From Clostridiales bacterium (GTDB lineage Bacteria; Bacillota; Clostridia; Christensenellales; CAG-314): 14,765 nt of DNA. Under the pieces are notes generated by a model. That model did not search any database. It was not told the origin of the DNA and was given only the letters and a program-made list of their open reading frames with translations. The translations under genes and the position numbers were made by a program. This document shows positions 1 to 7,713 of the stretch, in pieces. The stretch spans positions 1 through 14,765 of the forward strand of contig DPQS01000058.1 of assembly GCA_003537755.1 (NCBI GenBank). The letters are read 5' to 3'. Numbering within the stretch: the first letter of the stretch is position 1; each line of letters begins with the position of its first letter.

Positions 1-161
1 TTATTTCGGGTGATAGTGAGCGAGTGTGTACTGGATGTACACTGAGCGAACGTCCACACGAAAGAACGGAAAAGGACATCCCCAAGGTTGTTAGTGATGA
101 CGAAATTAACCCTACGTTGCAATTTTTTGCCGACATACGCCGCTTTGCGAGCGAGTTTTAA
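1..161 (+). CDS. C-terminal end of an unidentified protein, convergent with the GHL10 operon
   Basis: The frame starting at base 3 is open from the left window edge to a TAA at 159-161, giving about 52 residues with a protein-like, charged composition. It contains a CxxC pair (VCTGCT) and ends in FFADIRRFASEF. The stop overlaps the stop of the opposing minus-strand gene (158-160), so two genes share the palindrome TTAA at 158-161. I do not recognise the family, and the upstream part is outside the window. An antiparallel minus frame (ATG at 134-136) is also open to the edge, but it is Ser/Thr-rich and less protein-like. The call rests on open frame and composition only. Confidence 0.4.
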   Translation, partial: ISGDSERVCTGCTLSERPHERTEKDIPKVVSDDEINPTLQFFADIRRFASEF

Positions 162-3100
162 TTGTTGTTGTTTTTGTTCTTTTTACTTTTAACCGTAACA
201 AGTACCGCCGCGGTACCGCCGCTTGCCACTGCCACGCCGAACGCGCACCACAACACTATCGCAAGAGTGTATGTCTGCTGAGGTTCGTCGGGCGTCGGGT
301 CGGGTTTATGGTCCGGTTTCGGGTCGGGGTCGGGCGTAGGGAACACTATTTCGCTGTCCGTAACGGTCGGACGGGGTTGCGTTTCGGGGTTCCAGTCGCC
401 GCTTGCGATAAGCTCCGTCGAAATGCGGTTGTCCAGCAGCGTTACAAGTTCCTTCAGTTGTTGGCTGAGCCTTTGTCCCGAGTATCCCTTGGCGTAACTC
501 GTGTCGCTGTACAACGCCTTGATTGCGCTTTGCACCCTGTGCACGTTTACCGCGCCGCTTGTCGGCATTGCCAGTATTTCGTCAAACTTGGCGCGAAGGC
601 TGTCGCGTTGCGCTTCCGTCATGCCTGCGGCGGGAATGTACAGTCTGTTTGCGCGGTCGATTACTTTGTCGAAGTACGCCGCCAGCACCTTACTAAGCTC
701 CGCATGAGGCAGCACTGCCGAACTGCTGTTTACGCCATTTTTAAGTGCTTCCTGCACATCGGTGTGTCCGATGATTTGCGTCGAACAGAATACGACGTAG
801 CCGTTTGCGCCTGCCATGTAGGACGCTTCGATTTGTTCCTTGTTTTGCCATGCAGGCAGCCCGCTGTAGGAAGAGGCGATGCCCGTGTAATAGTAGCAGT
901 TGTTGCCTGCCGCAAGAATCATATTTTCCGTGTGGTAACGCACGTCGGCAGGGTTGTTGTAGTACGCCATTGGCGTTGCGATGTCAATCCAGCCGTTGCT
1001 AAGCCACGTTTTCCAATCCTGCTTTTTGGCGTTGTAACTGTCGGTAACGGAAGCGAACACCGACGTGGACAACATCTTACCGTACACGTCCTTGACTTCC
1101 GTCTTGATACGTCTGACGTATGCGGTAATTACGCTTGTGCGGTAGTCAACCCAATCGTTGTAGTTGGCTTCCGCTTCCGCCTGTCCGCCCACAAGATAGT
1201 TGGCGTCAAACAGTTGAACAAACTTACGCGCCGTTTTTTCGCGGCTGACCAGTTGCGCTTCGCTGAATGTCATACCCTTTGTTGCCGCAAACGCCTTCAT
1301 CGCAGTCAGCGTGTAGCCTGTGTCTTCAGACTTGTCCGACACGGGGTAGCGGATATAGTCGAGGTTGAGCCCTTGTATGCCGTCCACCTTGTCAAACAAA
1401 TCTTTGTAGTAGGAAATAAGCAAATTCTGCACTTCGGTGTTGGACGGATCGAGGAAGATGTACGCGCCGCCTTCGTTGCGTTGCACCGTCGTACCGTCAT
1501 CGTTGTAAAGCAGCCAATCGGGATGATTTGCAACCACGGGAACGGTGTTTTGCGTGCCGACGTAGAAGTTTTCCACCCAGGCGTGCACCTCTATGCCGTA
1601 CTTGTTGCATGCGGCTGCAAACGCCGTAAGGTAGTCGGCATATTTGTTGTCGCCGTCGGCGTAGTTGTAGTCGAGGCGCGGATTGTACGGAAAGTCCGCA
1701 ATGCTTGTGCGGAAAGCCGAGTAGCCGTTGTACAACGTTTCCACAAACACCAGATTGATGCCGATTTCGCTGTACATTCTGACGTTATTCTCGATTTCCG
1801 CGTAGGAAGTTTCCACGGGACGATGCCACACGCCGCGCGCCGACACGGGTTTACTTTCGGCGGAAAGCGTCGTGATTTCGTTTTGCAGGCGCGATACCTG
1901 CAATTGGTAGTTGTTGTAATTCATAAGCAGGCTGAGACGTTGTTCGTCCGTCAGATTGCCCTGCTCGATTTTTTGTTCTATTTCCACCTTTACGCTTTGC
2001 AGGTCGGCAAGCGCGTTTTGCGCAAGCTGTATCTTTTGCGTAAGCAGTTCGCTGTCAACGTCGTACAATTGGCGAATACGTTGCTGCGCTTGTGTAACAA
2101 CCGAATTGACTTCGGTGACAAGATTTTCGTAGTAACTGTTGAGCGTTGTGGACACCGAGTAACGTTTGTTTACCTTGTCCAGCACTACCGTTGCGCCAAG
2201 CACGATGTTGGAACGAATGAAGTCGCGTCCTTTGCCGTGCCCCGAAATGACGTAGCCGCCCTCGGGAATTGACGAAACGTTGACGCCCAGTTCCACCACT
2301 ACGCCGTCGGCATTTACCGCCGCTTCGTAGCCGTACACGTTTGTGCCGGTGCCCGTACTGCCCTCGTAACTCCAACCGTATTCGTAAATTATGGTCTGGT
2401 TTTCACCGCGGTAGGCAGGGAACGGCGTTGTTTCCGTTTCCATACCCTTGGGGTTTTCCTCAACGGTGGGGTTTACGAAGTCGTACTCGCCCTGCACAGT
2501 TCCGCCGAAGCGGATGTAATCGAAGCCGACAAGCCTTACTTCGTCGCCGACGGCAAACAGTTGATTGCGTACCAGCAAGCCGCGGTAGCCTTCGCCGTAG
2601 GCACTCAGCACGAAACTGTTGTCGGGGATGTCCGATCCGGAATCGTCACCTGTGCCGAAGTTGCGGAAAGAGTCAACGACAAACGAGTTTTTGTCGAAAT
2701 CGTACACGCAGGTAACTTCCGTACCGAAAATGTTTGTGCCTGTTTTTGCGCCGAACTGATAGTCGTAGTAAACAACCATCGGTTCCGAACGTGTGGTATT
2801 GGTGCTGTTTACGACAACGCGTTTTGTTGCCGACTCGACAGCCTTTTGCGGAACGGAAATTTGCTTGTCGGGCACCACAACGTCGCCGACCTTGGCAAAA
2901 TTTGCCGCATTTGCGCCGCCGACAGACAGTACAAAACCGCCTACGGGGATGTATGTTTTGCCGTCGCCGCTCGTATTGATAGTCGCAACTACGTAGTTGC
3001 CCGTTTCGTTTGTCTTGCACACGTACTCGACGACATTGCCCGTGCGACCTGTTGTCGTGTCGGGGTAATTTGCCGTGTACACCACTTTGTCCGTCGAATC

Positions 3101-3352
3101 CACATCGTAGTAGCCTACTTCCGCCGTGTTGAGGTATCCTGCGGAAGCCTCTTCGTAGTAATATGCCGGGTCCGTGCAGAAATCGTTATACGCTTTGCCG
3201 TCAACCGTCACCGTTACGCCCGTCAGGCGCAAATCTCTTGTGTACTCGCCTTCGGCAAAGGCGTCAAGTCCCGTTGTTACCGACAAAACCGCCGTCAGCA
3301 CAAACACAAACGCCAGCAGCGAAAGTAAACACGAACGTAATTTTGCTTTCAT
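158..3352 (-). CDS. Secreted, membrane-anchored GHL10 (DUF187) glycoside hydrolase-like protein with N-terminal repeat modules
   Basis: This 1064-aa protein is exported and probably stays anchored on the outer face of the membrane. Residues 1-33 form a signal peptide (likely cleavage after DAFA). Residues about 95-400 hold three related modules, each with an IPxxxFVLS-type motif (IPVGGFVLS at 135, IPDNSFVLS at 242, IPEGGYVIS at 362); the last two also share GTN(I/V)(F/Y)G. A helical, coiled-coil-like segment spans about 410-500. The GHL10 domain runs about 503-870: ARGVWHRP 505-512, VFVETLYNGY 535-544, EVHAWVENFY 588-597, IFLDPSN 632-638, GLNLDYIRYP 661-670 (invariant-looking Asp665), TPMAYY 793-798. 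A helical region follows, then a Pro/Asp linker (1006-1024), a TM helix (about 1028-1053) and a KSKKNK tail. E. coli DigH (YddW), of this family, cleaves peptide-free peptidoglycan glycan strands. The substrate here is unknown. The ATG has an AGAGGT RBS overlapping the stop of the preceding gene; it is last in operon B. Confidence 0.9.
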   Translation of the reverse strand: MKAKLRSCLLSLLAFVFVLTAVLSVTTGLDAFAEGEYTRDLRLTGVTVTVDGKAYNDFCTDPAYYYEEASAGYLNTAEVGYYDVDSTDKVVYTANYPDTTTGRTGNVVEYVCKTNETGNYVVATINTSGDGKTYIPVGGFVLSVGGANAANFAKVGDVVVPDKQISVPQKAVESATKRVVVNSTNTTRSEPMVVYYDYQFGAKTGTNIFGTEVTCVYDFDKNSFVVDSFRNFGTGDDSGSDIPDNSFVLSAYGEGYRGLLVRNQLFAVGDEVRLVGFDYIRFGGTVQGEYDFVNPTVEENPKGMETETTPFPAYRGENQTIIYEYGWSYEGSTGTGTNVYGYEAAVNADGVVVELGVNVSSIPEGGYVISGHGKGRDFIRSNIVLGATVVLDKVNKRYSVSTTLNSYYENLVTEVNSVVTQAQQRIRQLYDVDSELLTQKIQLAQNALADLQSVKVEIEQKIEQGNLTDEQRLSLLMNYNNYQLQVSRLQNEITTLSAESKPVSARGVWHRPVETSYAEIENNVRMYSEIGINLVFVETLYNGYSAFRTSIADFPYNPRLDYNYADGDNKYADYLTAFAAACNKYGIEVHAWVENFYVGTQNTVPVVANHPDWLLYNDDGTTVQRNEGGAYIFLDPSNTEVQNLLISYYKDLFDKVDGIQGLNLDYIRYPVSDKSEDTGYTLTAMKAFAATKGMTFSEAQLVSREKTARKFVQLFDANYLVGGQAEAEANYNDWVDYRTSVITAYVRRIKTEVKDVYGKMLSTSVFASVTDSYNAKKQDWKTWLSNGWIDIATPMAYYNNPADVRYHTENMILAAGNNCYYYTGIASSYSGLPAWQNKEQIEASYMAGANGYVVFCSTQIIGHTDVQEALKNGVNSSSAVLPHAELSKVLAAYFDKVIDRANRLYIPAAGMTEAQRDSLRAKFDEILAMPTSGAVNVHRVQSAIKALYSDTSYAKGYSGQRLSQQLKELVTLLDNRISTELIASGDWNPETQPRPTVTDSEIVFPTPDPDPKPDHKPDPTPDEPQQTYTLAIVLWCAFGVAVASGGTAAVLVTVKSKKNKNNNN

Positions 3353-3360
3353 AAATCAGA

Positions 3361-5016
3361 TTACCTCTTTTTTGTCGCAACGCTATATGCGGCAAGCAAC
3401 ATTACCAATGCAAGCCCGCTTGCGCCGACAGTTCCGAAACAGCCTTTTTTGTCGGTATCTTTGTTGCCGTTGTCGGGTTCCACAGGCGGAGTAGGCTCAG
3501 GGTCGACGGGTTGACTTCCGCCGCGCGCTTCAAGTCTGCTTTGCTTGACGGACACGAAGCGATACAGTTTGCCGAGACATTGCTTTGTCACGTCGAGGTT
3601 TTGCTCGCTTACGTACTGCGAAAGATTGTATTTTACCACCAGTCGCAGTGCCTTTACGCCCTCTGCCAGCGACTCGGCATCGTACTCGTTGCAGGTTTTA
3701 AGTTTGTCCAGCGCGGCAACAAGTTCGTCGGCGCCGTCGCCGTCGCCGTTTTTGTCAAGGTAGTCTGCAAGTGGCGTTACGGTCGCTTCGTACAATTTAC
3801 CCACCGTCGCGTGCGGCGTTACGGAAGAAACCGTTCCGAATCGTTTGTGCAGAAGTTCGACGTAGTTGTCGTTTTCCACCAGCGATTTCGCTCCGAAAAA
3901 CACAAATCCGTCCATGCCCGTTTCGTTGCATACTTCCAGTTGCCTTGTAACGGCGGCATTTGACAGATTGTGGTATGTCGCCGACAGCCCTGCGTAGCAG
4001 AAACATTTGTCGCAATCCGCGCTCATTTCGGCAAGCGCGTTTTTAAGAGTGTCAGGATTGTCGTAGTAAGCCATGGGCGTAACGATGTCGATGTAGCCCT
4101 TTTCAATCCATTTGCCGAAGTCCTGCTTCTTCGTGTTGTACGAAAGGGACGGTTCGGGGAAAATTGCCGTAGACAGCAACTTGTCGGGATGCTTTGTGCG
4201 GACGGACCGGAACACCGTGCGGACAAAATCCGTAACCTGCGCCGCGCGGAAGTCCACCCACGCCGAATACAGACCGTTTTTCTTTACATAAGCGGCAAAC
4301 TCCGTCGCCGTAAACGAACCGTCGATGTTGTTCTGCCCGCAAAATGCGGTAATCGCCGCCTGCGTGTAACCCGTGTCGTCGCCTTGGTCGGATACGGGAT
4401 AACGAATGTAGTCGAGGTTGAGCCCGGCAACAGTCGGAAACGCCGTCAGCAACTCGTCGTAGAAAGACACGAGATAGTTTTTCACTTCGGCGTTGGCAGG
4501 GTCAAGAAAGATGTAACCGCCGCCTTCGGTATTGCGGGTCGAGCCCTTGTCGGTGACAAGCAGCCACTCGGGCAGATTTTTTGTAAAGTAGTTTTCTTCG
4601 ATACCGATGTAAAAGTCCTCCACCCAGGCGTGCACCTCTATGCCGCGCTTGTCGGCTTCGGCAACGAAGCATGACATGTAGTCGGCGTATTCACCGTAAT
4701 TATAGGATTGAAACTTGGTGTAATACGGCACTAATGTCGAACGGTACATTGCCATACCGTGGTAAAAGGTTTCCAGAAACACAAGATTGACGCCTGCGCG
4801 TTGCAATTTGTCAAGGAATGCGCACACACCCGCAACGTCCTTTTCCGTGCCGGTATCGTCGGGACGATGCCACACACCGCGTGCCGACACCACGCCAACG
4901 CCGTCTGCGCTCTGCGAGGCAAAAGCAATTTCTTTGTCAAAACTCATCGTAACTACTCCCGTCAGCAAGCATACAAGCAACGCCGACACCGCTAAAAACT
5001 TGGTAAATTCTGTCAT
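3361..5016 (-). CDS. Second secreted GHL10 (DUF187) glycoside hydrolase-like protein with a Gly-Cys C-terminal anchor
   Basis: This 551-aa protein is a paralogue of the downstream gene but lacks the large N-terminal repeat region. Residues 7-24 are hydrophobic (signal peptide or anchor), and the GHL10 domain starts almost at once. Motifs: ARGVWHRP 45-52, VFLETFYHG 79-87, EVHAWVEDFY 127-136, IFLDPAN 169-175, GLNLDYIRYP 198-207 with conserved Asp202, TPMAYY 313-318. A helical domain (about 400-495) contains an EF-hand-like DKNGDGDGAD at 421-430. A Pro/Glu/Asp linker leads to KKGCFG (523-528), a hydrophobic stretch and a KKR end, a layout like Cys-containing C-terminal sorting tails. The ATG overlaps the stop of the DUF4127 gene (ATGA), implying translational coupling, and the next gene starts 8 nt downstream. 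It probably cleaves a surface or cell-wall glycan; the family is secure, the substrate inferred. Confidence 0.9.
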   Translation of the reverse strand: MTEFTKFLAVSALLVCLLTGVVTMSFDKEIAFASQSADGVGVVSARGVWHRPDDTGTEKDVAGVCAFLDKLQRAGVNLVFLETFYHGMAMYRSTLVPYYTKFQSYNYGEYADYMSCFVAEADKRGIEVHAWVEDFYIGIEENYFTKNLPEWLLVTDKGSTRNTEGGGYIFLDPANAEVKNYLVSFYDELLTAFPTVAGLNLDYIRYPVSDQGDDTGYTQAAITAFCGQNNIDGSFTATEFAAYVKKNGLYSAWVDFRAAQVTDFVRTVFRSVRTKHPDKLLSTAIFPEPSLSYNTKKQDFGKWIEKGYIDIVTPMAYYDNPDTLKNALAEMSADCDKCFCYAGLSATYHNLSNAAVTRQLEVCNETGMDGFVFFGAKSLVENDNYVELLHKRFGTVSSVTPHATVGKLYEATVTPLADYLDKNGDGDGADELVAALDKLKTCNEYDAESLAEGVKALRLVVKYNLSQYVSEQNLDVTKQCLGKLYRFVSVKQSRLEARGGSQPVDPEPTPPVEPDNGNKDTDKKGCFGTVGASGLALVMLLAAYSVATKKR

Positions 5017-6509
5017 ATTTTGTCCATATCAAGTCGCACTTCGAACATACGCCGCCACGGCATACTGCAATGCGACACTTTGTACTTTGCCGCAACCTGA
5101 GGAAGTTTGTCGGCAAGAAACGCATTGAGTTCCTGCGCGACGCGAGCGGCGACTTTGCCACTGCTGCCGTCGGCGTGGAAGTAATCCAGCCCCCACTCGG
5201 ACAACACGTTGTCACACATGTACCTGCGCACGTAACCACAATAGCCTGCGTCCTCGGCGTAACGTTCGGCAACAAACAGTTTGCTTTGTTCCGTTTGTCC
5301 GAACAGCCACACAAACACCGCCTCACAGATTGCCGTGCCGAGAGTGTTGGAAGAAGTGTTCCACCCTGCGTAGGCAGGAATGTCGGTCAGGTCCACATGC
5401 CCTGACAGCATTTGCAACAGTTCCACGTCGCCGCCGTTGCAGTAACCGCCGTCGGCAATTGCGACAACCTTATTTTGTCTGAGCGCCGACAAAACGTCCG
5501 CGCAAAACTTGTCAAGATTACGCTCCTTGTAACCATGCACGGGCAGTTCTGACGCTTCCACCTGCTTTTCCGTGGGGTAATTGAGAAACAAATCGATGTT
5601 GCACGCGCTTTCGTCGGCAGTTTCCGCGCACCCTGCAACGGCAAGTTGTACCGGCACGGTTTTTCCGACGGGACGATCTTCGTACAGCGGCGTAACTTTT
5701 TGCGCACGCTCGTTTGTCCAATGACAGTACACCTGCGGATGTTTGCCGTAAAAGTCCGTCACGGCTCGGCTTGTCAGCGTCATACCCACTTCGTCCGCAC
5801 CCGGGTACATGGGTACGTCGGGCAAGCCGTTGTCTGCGACAAACTTTTTGACCGCCAGGCGATCCATTGTCGTGTAACCGTACTCCGCCGAGTCGTCCTG
5901 GGGCACCACAAAGTAGTCGCAGGGGTTGTCGGCAAGCAGTTTCAGCAACATTGCAAGGTTTGTAGCGCGACGTTTTTCAAAGTCGTCGATGTCACTGCCC
6001 GTCACTGTCTTGTATCCGGCAAGTAACGCTTGCGCCTGAGCCTCGGTAAGCAGTCCTTCGCGCAGTTTGTGCTTCACCTGACCGCTGAGAAAAATTTCTC
6101 TTCCGCAACGCTCGTAGTAGGCAGGTTCCTCGTCGTCGCTGCTGTAACACGGACACCGCATAATGAGCGAAAATGCGTAAATTTTTACATACGTATTGAT
6201 TTTTTTGAGTTCGGCAAGCACCTGCAGCCGTTCCGTAAGTTGTGCTTCGGTCATTTCGTGCAGGCGTGACGGCACTATGCCGCCGTACAGCAACATATCC
6301 ACCGAAATCACGCACGCGTCGGCTTTTGCCACGTTGTCAACAAGAAACTTGCGCACCTTGCCGAAGTCGGCAGGCTGCTTTTTGTCGCCGAGAATTTCTG
6401 CGCCCGGGCAAACCACTTCAACCGGCGTTCCGCGTGCGATTTTACACACGAATTCCGCATTGCAAGGGCGTTCGTCCAGCGGCAAATACAATATTGTACA
6501 CTTTTTCAT
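5013..6509 (-). CDS. DUF4127 family protein (cytoplasmic, function unassigned)
   Basis: This 498-aa protein has no signal peptide or membrane segment, so it is cytosolic. It is recognised as DUF4127 by the start ILYLPLDERPCN (6-17) and the blocks DMLLYGGIVPSR (71-82), VPQDDSAEYGY (202-212), YPGADEVGMT (235-244), IADGGYCNGGD (351-361) and YAGWNTSSNTLG (380-391). These Asp/Glu-rich blocks are typical of an active site, but I know of no assigned reaction for the family. Length fits a complete family member. It is also rich in cysteine. Its ATG overlaps the nanE stop and its TGA overlaps the next ATG, so it is translated from one message with NanE and the GHL10 pair. This context suggests action on an amino-sugar glycoside or sugar acid imported into the cell. 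That role is inference. Confidence 0.85.
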   Translation of the reverse strand: MKKCTILYLPLDERPCNAEFVCKIARGTPVEVVCPGAEILGDKKQPADFGKVRKFLVDNVAKADACVISVDMLLYGGIVPSRLHEMTEAQLTERLQVLAELKKINTYVKIYAFSLIMRCPCYSSDDEEPAYYERCGREIFLSGQVKHKLREGLLTEAQAQALLAGYKTVTGSDIDDFEKRRATNLAMLLKLLADNPCDYFVVPQDDSAEYGYTTMDRLAVKKFVADNGLPDVPMYPGADEVGMTLTSRAVTDFYGKHPQVYCHWTNERAQKVTPLYEDRPVGKTVPVQLAVAGCAETADESACNIDLFLNYPTEKQVEASELPVHGYKERNLDKFCADVLSALRQNKVVAIADGGYCNGGDVELLQMLSGHVDLTDIPAYAGWNTSSNTLGTAICEAVFVWLFGQTEQSKLFVAERYAEDAGYCGYVRRYMCDNVLSEWGLDYFHADGSSGKVAARVAQELNAFLADKLPQVAAKYKVSHCSMPWRRMFEVRLDMDKI

Positions 6510-7177
6510 TTCAGTTTAAGTGCGGAACCGAGCCGCTCGGTGATTACTTTGGGACGAGTGATTGCCGAACCCACAACAAGCGCGTAAGGGTTTACTTCCG
6601 AAACGGCTTTTATCTGAGTCACCTCAAAAAAACCGCCTTCGGCAATTACCTTTGCGTGCCTGACCGCAGACAGACATTCCGCCACAAAATCCACGTCGGG
6701 CAACACCGCGTCTGCCGTGTATTCCGTGTAGCCGCGAAGAGTTGTTGAAATGTAATCGAAGCCGAGTTTGTCCGCGTTGATTGCTTCTTCCACCGTCGAT
6801 ACGTCGGCAAGCAACTCTCTGCCGTTTGCGTTGGCGCGCGCATATTCGTAGAGCTGTTCCAACGTTTCGCCCGAAGGACGTTTGCGCAAGGTTGCGTCCA
6901 TACAAATTACGTCGCAGGTCGTGGCAAGCAGTCTGTCGACATCGGCTTTTGTCGGCGTGATGTACACGGGTGAATCGTCGCAGCAACGCTTTACAAGCCC
7001 GATGACGGGCAAATTTACTTCGCGCTTGATGCTGTCAACGTCGTCGCACAACGCGCGTATTCCGCATGCGCCGCCTTCCTTGGCTGCTTTTGCAAACAAA
7101 TGCATTATTCCGTAGCCGTACAACGGTTCCCCGGGTACTGCCTGACACGAAACGATAAGTCCTCTGTTCAAAATCAT
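6506..7177 (-). CDS. nanE: N-acetylmannosamine-6-phosphate 2-epimerase (NanE)
   Basis: This 223-aa (beta/alpha)8-barrel enzyme converts ManNAc-6-phosphate to GlcNAc-6-phosphate in the cytosol. The N-terminal RGLIVSCQAVPGEPL is typical of NanE. Lys63 in GLVKR and Glu180 in VIAEGG match the two catalytic residues described for the Clostridium perfringens enzyme (Lys66, Glu180); Gln12, Arg41 in GIRA and Asp125 in LADVST fit the substrate pocket. Length is normal. I chose the ATG at 7175-7177 because AAAGGAA lies 10 nt upstream; a longer frame to 7246 begins at TTG without an RBS and would add 23 lysine-rich residues foreign to the family. It is the first gene of operon B. No sialate lyase (NanA) or ManNAc kinase (NanK) is present, so its substrate may come from something other than sialic acid. 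Confidence 0.93.
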   Translation of the reverse strand: MILNRGLIVSCQAVPGEPLYGYGIMHLFAKAAKEGGACGIRALCDDVDSIKREVNLPVIGLVKRCCDDSPVYITPTKADVDRLLATTCDVICMDATLRKRPSGETLEQLYEYARANANGRELLADVSTVEEAINADKLGFDYISTTLRGYTEYTADAVLPDVDFVAECLSAVRHAKVIAEGGFFEVTQIKAVSEVNPYALVVGSAITRPKVITERLGSALKLK

Positions 7178-7230
7178 TTTTTGACAGTTCCTTTGTTGAG
7201 TAATTTTCAGGTAATACTTATGCCGCTTAA

Positions 7231-7243
7231 GCACGTTCCGTGC
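7231..7243 (-). promoter_or_regulatory. Short palindrome in the nanE leader
   Basis: The sequence GCACG-TTC-CGTGC is a perfect 5-bp inverted repeat about 25-40 nt downstream of the inferred transcription start of the nanE operon. It could be a small leader hairpin or an operator. It is short enough to be chance. Confidence 0.25.
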
Positions 7244-7275
7244 CAAAAACAGACAAAATATTCCCCTATGTGTAA

Positions 7276-7304
7276 ACTATATACTATTCAAAAATCAATG
7301 TCAA
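7276..7304 (-). promoter_or_regulatory. Sigma-A-type promoter of the nanE-DUF4127-GHL10-GHL10 operon
   Basis: Read on the minus strand, a perfect -35 TTGACA (7299-7304) is followed by a 17-bp spacer and -10 TATAGT (7276-7281). The expected start near 7269 gives a leader of about 92 nt before the nanE ATG. It is the only strong promoter between the GH38 terminator and nanE. Confidence 0.75.
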
Positions 7305-7309
7305 TACTT

Positions 7310-7347
7310 TTTTCAAAAAAGTCTATTATTTTTGAAAATTTTTTCCA
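7310..7347. promoter_or_regulatory. Candidate regulator-binding inverted repeats upstream of the nanE promoter
   Basis: A 10-bp perfect inverted repeat, TTTTCAAAAA (7310-7319) and TTTTTGAAAA (7329-7338), sits 5 bp upstream of the -35. Overlapping it, TGAAA-N5-TTCCA (7333-7347) is one mismatch from the TGAAA-N5-TTTCA palindrome beside the rpiR promoter. More TTTTCATTTT half-sites follow at 7352-7373. RpiR-family regulators commonly bind AT-rich inverted repeats, but assigning these sites to the RpiR protein encoded here is inference, and A/T richness raises the chance background. Confidence 0.35.
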
Positions 7348-7349
7348 TT

Positions 7350-7589
7350 TATTTTCATTTTGTTTTCATTTTTCAAAGACAAATGCTATTTTAACCCGTC
7401 AAACACCTCGCAAAAGCCCTTTTGACCGTTTATTTACTAAAAATTTGCAGTCAAAATGAAAATTATTTTCCAAAGTTTCAATATTAAATATTCTGATTTT
7501 CAGAAATTTATCACCTTTCGACGCAACAAAAATCCCGTATCGGCAAAAGCCGGCACAATAAAAACCACTTTACTGCCCGAAGTCGGCAC
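7350..7589. other. AT-rich intergenic stretch without a supported gene
   Basis: Between the putative operator region and the GH38 terminator I see no gene with an RBS on either strand. The segment is strongly A/T-rich on its left and contains a small CGGC-AAAA-GCCG hairpin at 7541-7552 and a repeated CGGCACAA (7551-7558, 7584-7591). A 76-codon plus-strand frame (7456-7686) runs through the terminator hairpin and is not credible. Confidence 0.5.
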
Positions 7590-7626
7590 AAAAAAAAGAC
7601 CTCGGAAGCAAACCGCTTACGAAGTC
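7590..7626 (-). terminator. Rho-independent terminator of the rpiR-GH38 operon
   Basis: On the minus strand GACTTCG-T-AAGC / loop GGTTT / GCTT-C-CGAGGTC forms a stem of 11 pairs (one G-U) with one mismatch, followed directly by eight T residues (7590-7597). It starts about 88 nt after the GH38 stop codon. Confidence 0.88.
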
Positions 7627-7713
7627 TGTTTGTCAGGGTTGATTTTGCTGTCACTAATTATAATTTGCATGTTGCCGACCCGATAAACCGAAGATAACAA
7701 ACGCAAACTTGCT

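Noticed and set aside
308..2272. Long plus-strand open frame (654 codons) opposite the first GHL10 gene
   Set aside because: It is a mirror frame of the GC-rich coding strand. Its Val/Arg/Cys/His-rich composition is not protein-like, while the minus frame has clear family motifs.
7178..7246. N-terminal extension of NanE to a TTG start
   Set aside because: The added residues are absent from the NanE family and there is no RBS, whereas ATG 7177 has AAAGGAA at good spacing.
7456..7686. 76-codon plus-strand frame in the GH38-nanE gap with a hydrophobic end
   Set aside because: It runs through the terminator stem and A-tract at 7590-7626, has no RBS, and its sequence follows from A-rich DNA.
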